From the NCBI GenBank assembly GCA_035555855.1, contig DATMGD010000028.1, forward strand, positions 1 to 33,374: a DNA stretch of 33,374 bases. The letters are read 5' to 3'. Numbering within the stretch: the first letter of the stretch is position 1; the number at the start of each line of letters is the position of its first letter. Source of the DNA: Palsa-892 sp035555855 (GTDB lineage: Bacteria > Pseudomonadota > Alphaproteobacteria > Rhizobiales > Xanthobacteraceae). The notes under the pieces are model-generated. The model searched no databases, was not told the DNA's origin, and saw nothing but the letters and a program-made list of their open reading frames with translations. The position numbers and the translations under genes were made by a program. This document shows positions 30,536-33,374 of this stretch, in pieces.

Positions 30536-31705
30536 ATGAATATCCACGAATATCAAGCCAAGGCTGTCCTGCGCGAATTCGGCGCGCCCGTGCCGCGCGG
30601 TATTCCTGCATTTTCACCCGAGGAAGCGGTCAAGGCCGCGAACGAACTCGGCGGCTCGCTCTGGGTCGTCAAGGCACAGATCCATGCCGGTGGCCGCGGC
30701 AAGGCGGGCGGGGTCAAGGTCGTCAAATCCGTCGATGACGTGAAGAACGAGGCGAAGCGCATGCTCGGCTCGACGCTCGTCACGCACCAGACCGGCCCGG
30801 CCGGCAAGGAAGTAAGCCGCCTCTACATCGAAGAGGGCGCGGCGATCGCTAAAGAGTTCTATCTCTCCATTCTTGTCGATCGCGAATCTTCGCGCGTTGC
30901 CTTTGTCGTCTCGACCGAAGGCGGCATGGATATCGAGAAGGTCGCGCACGACACGCCGGAAAAGATCGTCACGTTCTCGATCGATCCCGCGACCGGTATC
31001 CAGCCGCATCATGGCCGCCGTGTTGCGGCAGCGCTCGGCCTTTCGGGCGATCTTTCGAAGCAGGCGGTGGAACTCGCGAATAAGCTCTATACGGCCTTCG
31101 TCTCGAAGGACATGAGCCTTCTTGAGATCAACCCGCTGATCGTTACCAAGGACGACAAGATCGTCTGCCTCGACGCCAAGGTCGGCTTCGACGACAACGC
31201 GCTGTTCCGTCACCCGGACATGCTGGCGCTTCGCGACGTCACCGAGGAAGATTCGAAGGAAGTCGAAGCATCTAAATACGACCTCAACTACATCGCGCTC
31301 GACGGCACGATCGGCTGCATGGTGAACGGCGCGGGCCTTGCGATGGCCACCATGGACATCATCAAGCTCTACGGCGAAGCGCCGGCCAACTTCCTCGACG
31401 TCGGCGGTGGCGCGACCAAGGAAAAGGTGGCGGCGGCCTTCAAGATCATCACTTCCGATCCGAAGGTGAAGGGCATTCTCGTCAACATTTTCGGCGGCAT
31501 CATGCGTTGCGACGTCATTGCCGAAGGCGTCGTTGCGGCGGTGAAGGAAGTCGGGCTCAAGGTGCCGCTCGTCGTGCGCCTCGAAGGCACAAATGTTGAG
31601 CTTGGCAAGAAAATCATCAAGGAGTCGGGATTGAACGTCGTCTCCGCGGACGACCTCGACGATGCTGCCCAGAAAATCGTCAAGGCCGTGAAGGAGGCCA
31701 AGTAA
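30536..31705 (+). CDS. sucC: succinyl-CoA synthetase (ligase) beta subunit SucC
   Basis: SucC (389 residues) is the ATP-grasp, nucleotide-binding subunit of succinyl-CoA synthetase. It starts MNIHEYQAKAVLREFGAPVPRG, quoted in part, the standard opening. KAQIHAGGRGKAGGVK binds the nucleotide. SLLEINPLIVT supplies metal ligands. NFLDVGGGATKEKV and ILVNIFGGIMRCD near the C-terminus contact the other subunit and CoA. A GAGGGGAG ribosome-binding site precedes the ATG. The stop TAA overlaps the sucD ATG by one base (TAATG), so the subunits are made in step. Confidence 0.97.
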   Translation: MNIHEYQAKAVLREFGAPVPRGIPAFSPEEAVKAANELGGSLWVVKAQIHAGGRGKAGGVKVVKSVDDVKNEAKRMLGSTLVTHQTGPAGKEVSRLYIEEGAAIAKEFYLSILVDRESSRVAFVVSTEGGMDIEKVAHDTPEKIVTFSIDPATGIQPHHGRRVAAALGLSGDLSKQAVELANKLYTAFVSKDMSLLEINPLIVTKDDKIVCLDAKVGFDDNALFRHPDMLALRDVTEEDSKEVEASKYDLNYIALDGTIGCMVNGAGLAMATMDIIKLYGEAPANFLDVGGGATKEKVAAAFKIITSDPKVKGILVNIFGGIMRCDVIAEGVVAAVKEVGLKVPLVVRLEGTNVELGKKIIKESGLNVVSADDLDDAAQKIVKAVKEAK

Positions 31706-32592
31706 TGTCGATCCTCGTCAACAAGAACACGAAAGTCATCTGCCAGGGCTTCACCGGTAAGAACGGCACGTTCCATTCGGAACAGGCGATCAAGTACGGC
31801 ACCAAGATGGTCGGCGGCGTCGCGCCGGGCAAAGGCGGTTCGACCCATCTCAACCTTCCGGTGTTCAACACCGTCGTTGAAGCGCGTGCCAAGACCGGTG
31901 CTGACGCGAGCGTGGTATACGTTCCACCAGCGGGAGCTGCCGACGCGATCTGCGAAGCGATCGACGCCGAGGTGCCGCTGATCGTCTGCATCACCGAGGG
32001 CATTCCGGTTGCCGACATGGTGCGCGTGAAGCGCTCATTGTCGGGCTCGAAGTCGCGGCTTCTGGGGCCGAACTGCCCCGGCATCATCACCTCGGAAGAG
32101 TGCAAGATCGGCATCATGCCGGGGCACATCCATAAGAAGGGCAAGGTCGGTATCGTTTCGAGATCCGGAACGCTCACTTATGAAGCAGTGTTCCAGACGA
32201 CAGCCGAAGGCCTCGGCCAGACGACCTGCGTTGGCATCGGCGGCGATCCGGTGAAAGGCACCGAATTCATCGATGTTCTCGAGCTTTTCCTCGGCGACAA
32301 GGACACCGAAGCGCTGATCATGATCGGCGAAATCGGCGGTTCGGCTGAAGAAGATGCGGCGCAGTTCCTCAAGGATGAGGCCAAGCGCGGGCGCAAAAAG
32401 CCCGTTGTCGGCTTCATTGCGGGACGCACCGCCCCTCCGGGCCGCCGCATGGGCCATGCCGGTGCCATCATTTCAGGCGGCAAGGGCGATGCGGAATCGA
32501 AGATCGCAGCGATGGAATCGGCGGGGATCCGCATGTCGGCTTCGCCGGCGCGCCTTGGCAAGACGCTCACCGATCTCCTGAACGGCAAGTAA
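31705..32592 (+). CDS. sucD: succinyl-CoA synthetase (ligase) alpha subunit SucD
   Basis: SucD (295 residues) is the CoA-binding, phosphohistidine-carrying subunit. It opens with MSILVNKNTKVICQGFTGKN and has GGVAPGKGGSTHL for CoA. ITEGIPVADMVRVK and LLGPNCPGII follow. The phosphorylated histidine is in GRRMGHAGAIISGGKG near residue 250. The overlap with sucC secures translation coupling. After its stop there is a 209-bp non-coding stretch before sucA. Confidence 0.97.
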   Translation: MSILVNKNTKVICQGFTGKNGTFHSEQAIKYGTKMVGGVAPGKGGSTHLNLPVFNTVVEARAKTGADASVVYVPPAGAADAICEAIDAEVPLIVCITEGIPVADMVRVKRSLSGSKSRLLGPNCPGIITSEECKIGIMPGHIHKKGKVGIVSRSGTLTYEAVFQTTAEGLGQTTCVGIGGDPVKGTEFIDVLELFLGDKDTEALIMIGEIGGSAEEDAAQFLKDEAKRGRKKPVVGFIAGRTAPPGRRMGHAGAIISGGKGDAESKIAAMESAGIRMSASPARLGKTLTDLLNGK

Positions 32593-32801
32593 AAGACGAC
32601 GCAAAACGGCGGCGGGTGAAATCGATTTCCAGTTTTCGCTCGCCTGCCGCCGCAACTTCGATGGAATAATTTAGACCGCGCCTGATATAGTTCTTAATCT
32701 CGATTTAATGAGGTGACGCGTTCGCGCGTCACCTCTATATGCATTGCCGAACCTGTTTGGGGGCGACGCCCAAATCAGGAAAGCAAAGCCGGATTAAGGC
32801 C
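32593..32801 (+). promoter_or_regulatory. structured sucD-sucA intergenic region
   Basis: The 209-bp stretch holds three inverted structures. 32607-32652 is a 12-bp stem with two wobble pairs enclosing the palindrome GAAATCGATTTC at 32618-32629. 32710-32735 is a perfect 11-bp stem, GAGGTGACGCG / CGCGTCACCTC, with a TTCG tetraloop. 32751-32778 is a 10-bp stem with one bulged T. None has a T-tract, so they look like RNA or operator structures rather than terminators. Confidence 0.6.
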
Positions 32802-33374
32802 ATGGCGAAGAATTCGGACACCGATACCTTTCTCAAGACCTCGTTCCTCTACGGGGGCAACGCGAGCTATCTCGAAGAGCTGCAATCGCGTTTCGAGCAG
32901 AATCCCTCCTCCGTCGATCAGGCCTGGCAGTCGTTTTTCGCCAACCTGAAAGAAGAGCGCGGCGACGCAACGCGTAACGCCAAGGGTGCTTCGTGGAAGC
33001 AGCCGAACTGGCCGGTGCCGCTGAACGGCGAACTCGTCGCGGCGATGGACGGTAACTGGATCGACGTCGAAAAAGGTATCGCGCAGAAGCTGAAGGGGAA
33101 GGCGCACAGCGGCGGCATTGAGATGTCCGCCGCCGAAGTGCAGCAGGCGACGCGCGACTCGGTGAAGGCGTTGATGATGATCCGCGCCTACCGCATGCGC
33201 GGCCACCTGCACGCCAAGCTCGATCCATTGGAGATCGCCGAGCGCGAATATCAGCCGGAACTCGATCCCGCGTCCTACGGATTCACCGAAGCCGATCTGG
33301 ATCGCAAGATTTTCATCGACCATGTGCTCGGCATGGAATTCGCCAGCGTGCGCGAGATGCTCGACATTTTGGAG
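32802..33374 (+). CDS. sucA: 2-oxoglutarate dehydrogenase E1 SucA (N-terminal part, cut by window edge)
   Basis: The first 191 codons are present and run off the right edge in frame. The translation has the E1 N-terminal targeting segment FLYGGNASYLEELQSRFEQNP and SVDQAWQSFFANL, then a linker and the start of the helical domain (RAYRMRGHLHAKLDPLEIA). The E1 subunit decarboxylates 2-oxoglutarate with thiamine diphosphate as the entry to the complex that produces succinyl-CoA. The ThDP motifs lie beyond the window. The ATG at 32802 follows AAGG by 2 nt with a further GGA upstream, so its ribosome-binding site is unusually close. sucB and lpd would be expected to follow. Confidence 0.95.
   Translation, partial: MAKNSDTDTFLKTSFLYGGNASYLEELQSRFEQNPSSVDQAWQSFFANLKEERGDATRNAKGASWKQPNWPVPLNGELVAAMDGNWIDVEKGIAQKLKGKAHSGGIEMSAAEVQQATRDSVKALMMIRAYRMRGHLHAKLDPLEIAEREYQPELDPASYGFTEADLDRKIFIDHVLGMEFASVREMLDILE

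Noticed and set aside
1..33374. Mobile element, prophage, tRNA or CRISPR array
   Set aside because: No transposase, integrase, terminal repeats, cloverleaf or spaced repeats were found by reading both strands.

Overview
The window reads as a chromosomal housekeeping segment of a high-GC alphaproteobacterium. Protein style, gene order (ffh-rpsP-rimM-trmD-rplS, sdhCDAB-zapE-mdh-sucCDA) and the ethylmalonyl-CoA-type lyase/hydratase pair point to Hyphomicrobiales (Rhizobiales). Family or genus cannot be fixed by eye. I see no tRNA, rRNA, insertion sequence, integrase, phage gene or CRISPR array.

Layout. 1-2.3 kb (minus strand): dapF-mtaB-ftsY, joined by ATGA overlaps; ftsY runs off the left edge. 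2.46-4.2 kb: an exported GyrI-like protein and a convergent Tat-exported metallo-beta-lactamase-fold hydrolase. 4.3-9.5 kb (plus): ffh, rpsP, rimM, trmD, rplS, leuC, ended by a strong hairpin terminator. 9.6-14.1 kb: an accessory stretch separating leuC from leuD. It holds a tiny Cys/Trp-rich exported protein, a NodU/TobZ-family carbamoyltransferase, a 337-bp non-coding gap with terminator-like hairpins, a small exported Arg-Gly-repeat protein, a secreted protein of unknown family and a zincin-like metallopeptidase. 14.2-16.8 kb: leuD, leuB and a Tam-like methyltransferase. 16.8-17.7 kb (minus): a small exported protein and a SET-domain methyltransferase with a basic tail. 17.9-21.0 kb: asd, then a CitE-like CoA-ester lyase and a MaoC-type hydratase. 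21.0-23.1 kb (minus): an exported PHB-depolymerase-type esterase and a LysR regulator divergent from sdh. 23.3-33.4 kb: sdhCDAB, a 24-codon extremely basic mini-gene (minus), a GNAT acetyltransferase (minus), zapE, mdh, sucC, sucD and the start of sucA.

How the genes work together. The right third is a TCA-cycle block: succinate dehydrogenase, malate dehydrogenase, succinyl-CoA synthetase and the 2-oxoglutarate dehydrogenase E1 start. The lyase and MaoC hydratase plausibly feed C4/C5 CoA esters into it. leuC, leuD and leuB give two of the steps of leucine synthesis; asd and dapF belong to the aspartate/lysine (diaminopimelate) branch. ffh and ftsY are the two halves of the SRP targeting system and both lie at the left end.

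The least explained items are the 24-residue Lys/Arg peptide, the Arg-Gly-repeat exported protein, the SET enzyme with its basic tail, the orphan carbamoyltransferase neighbourhood, and structured or repeated non-coding DNA upstream of sdhC, sucC and sucA. None of these is proven to be a new system from sequence alone.
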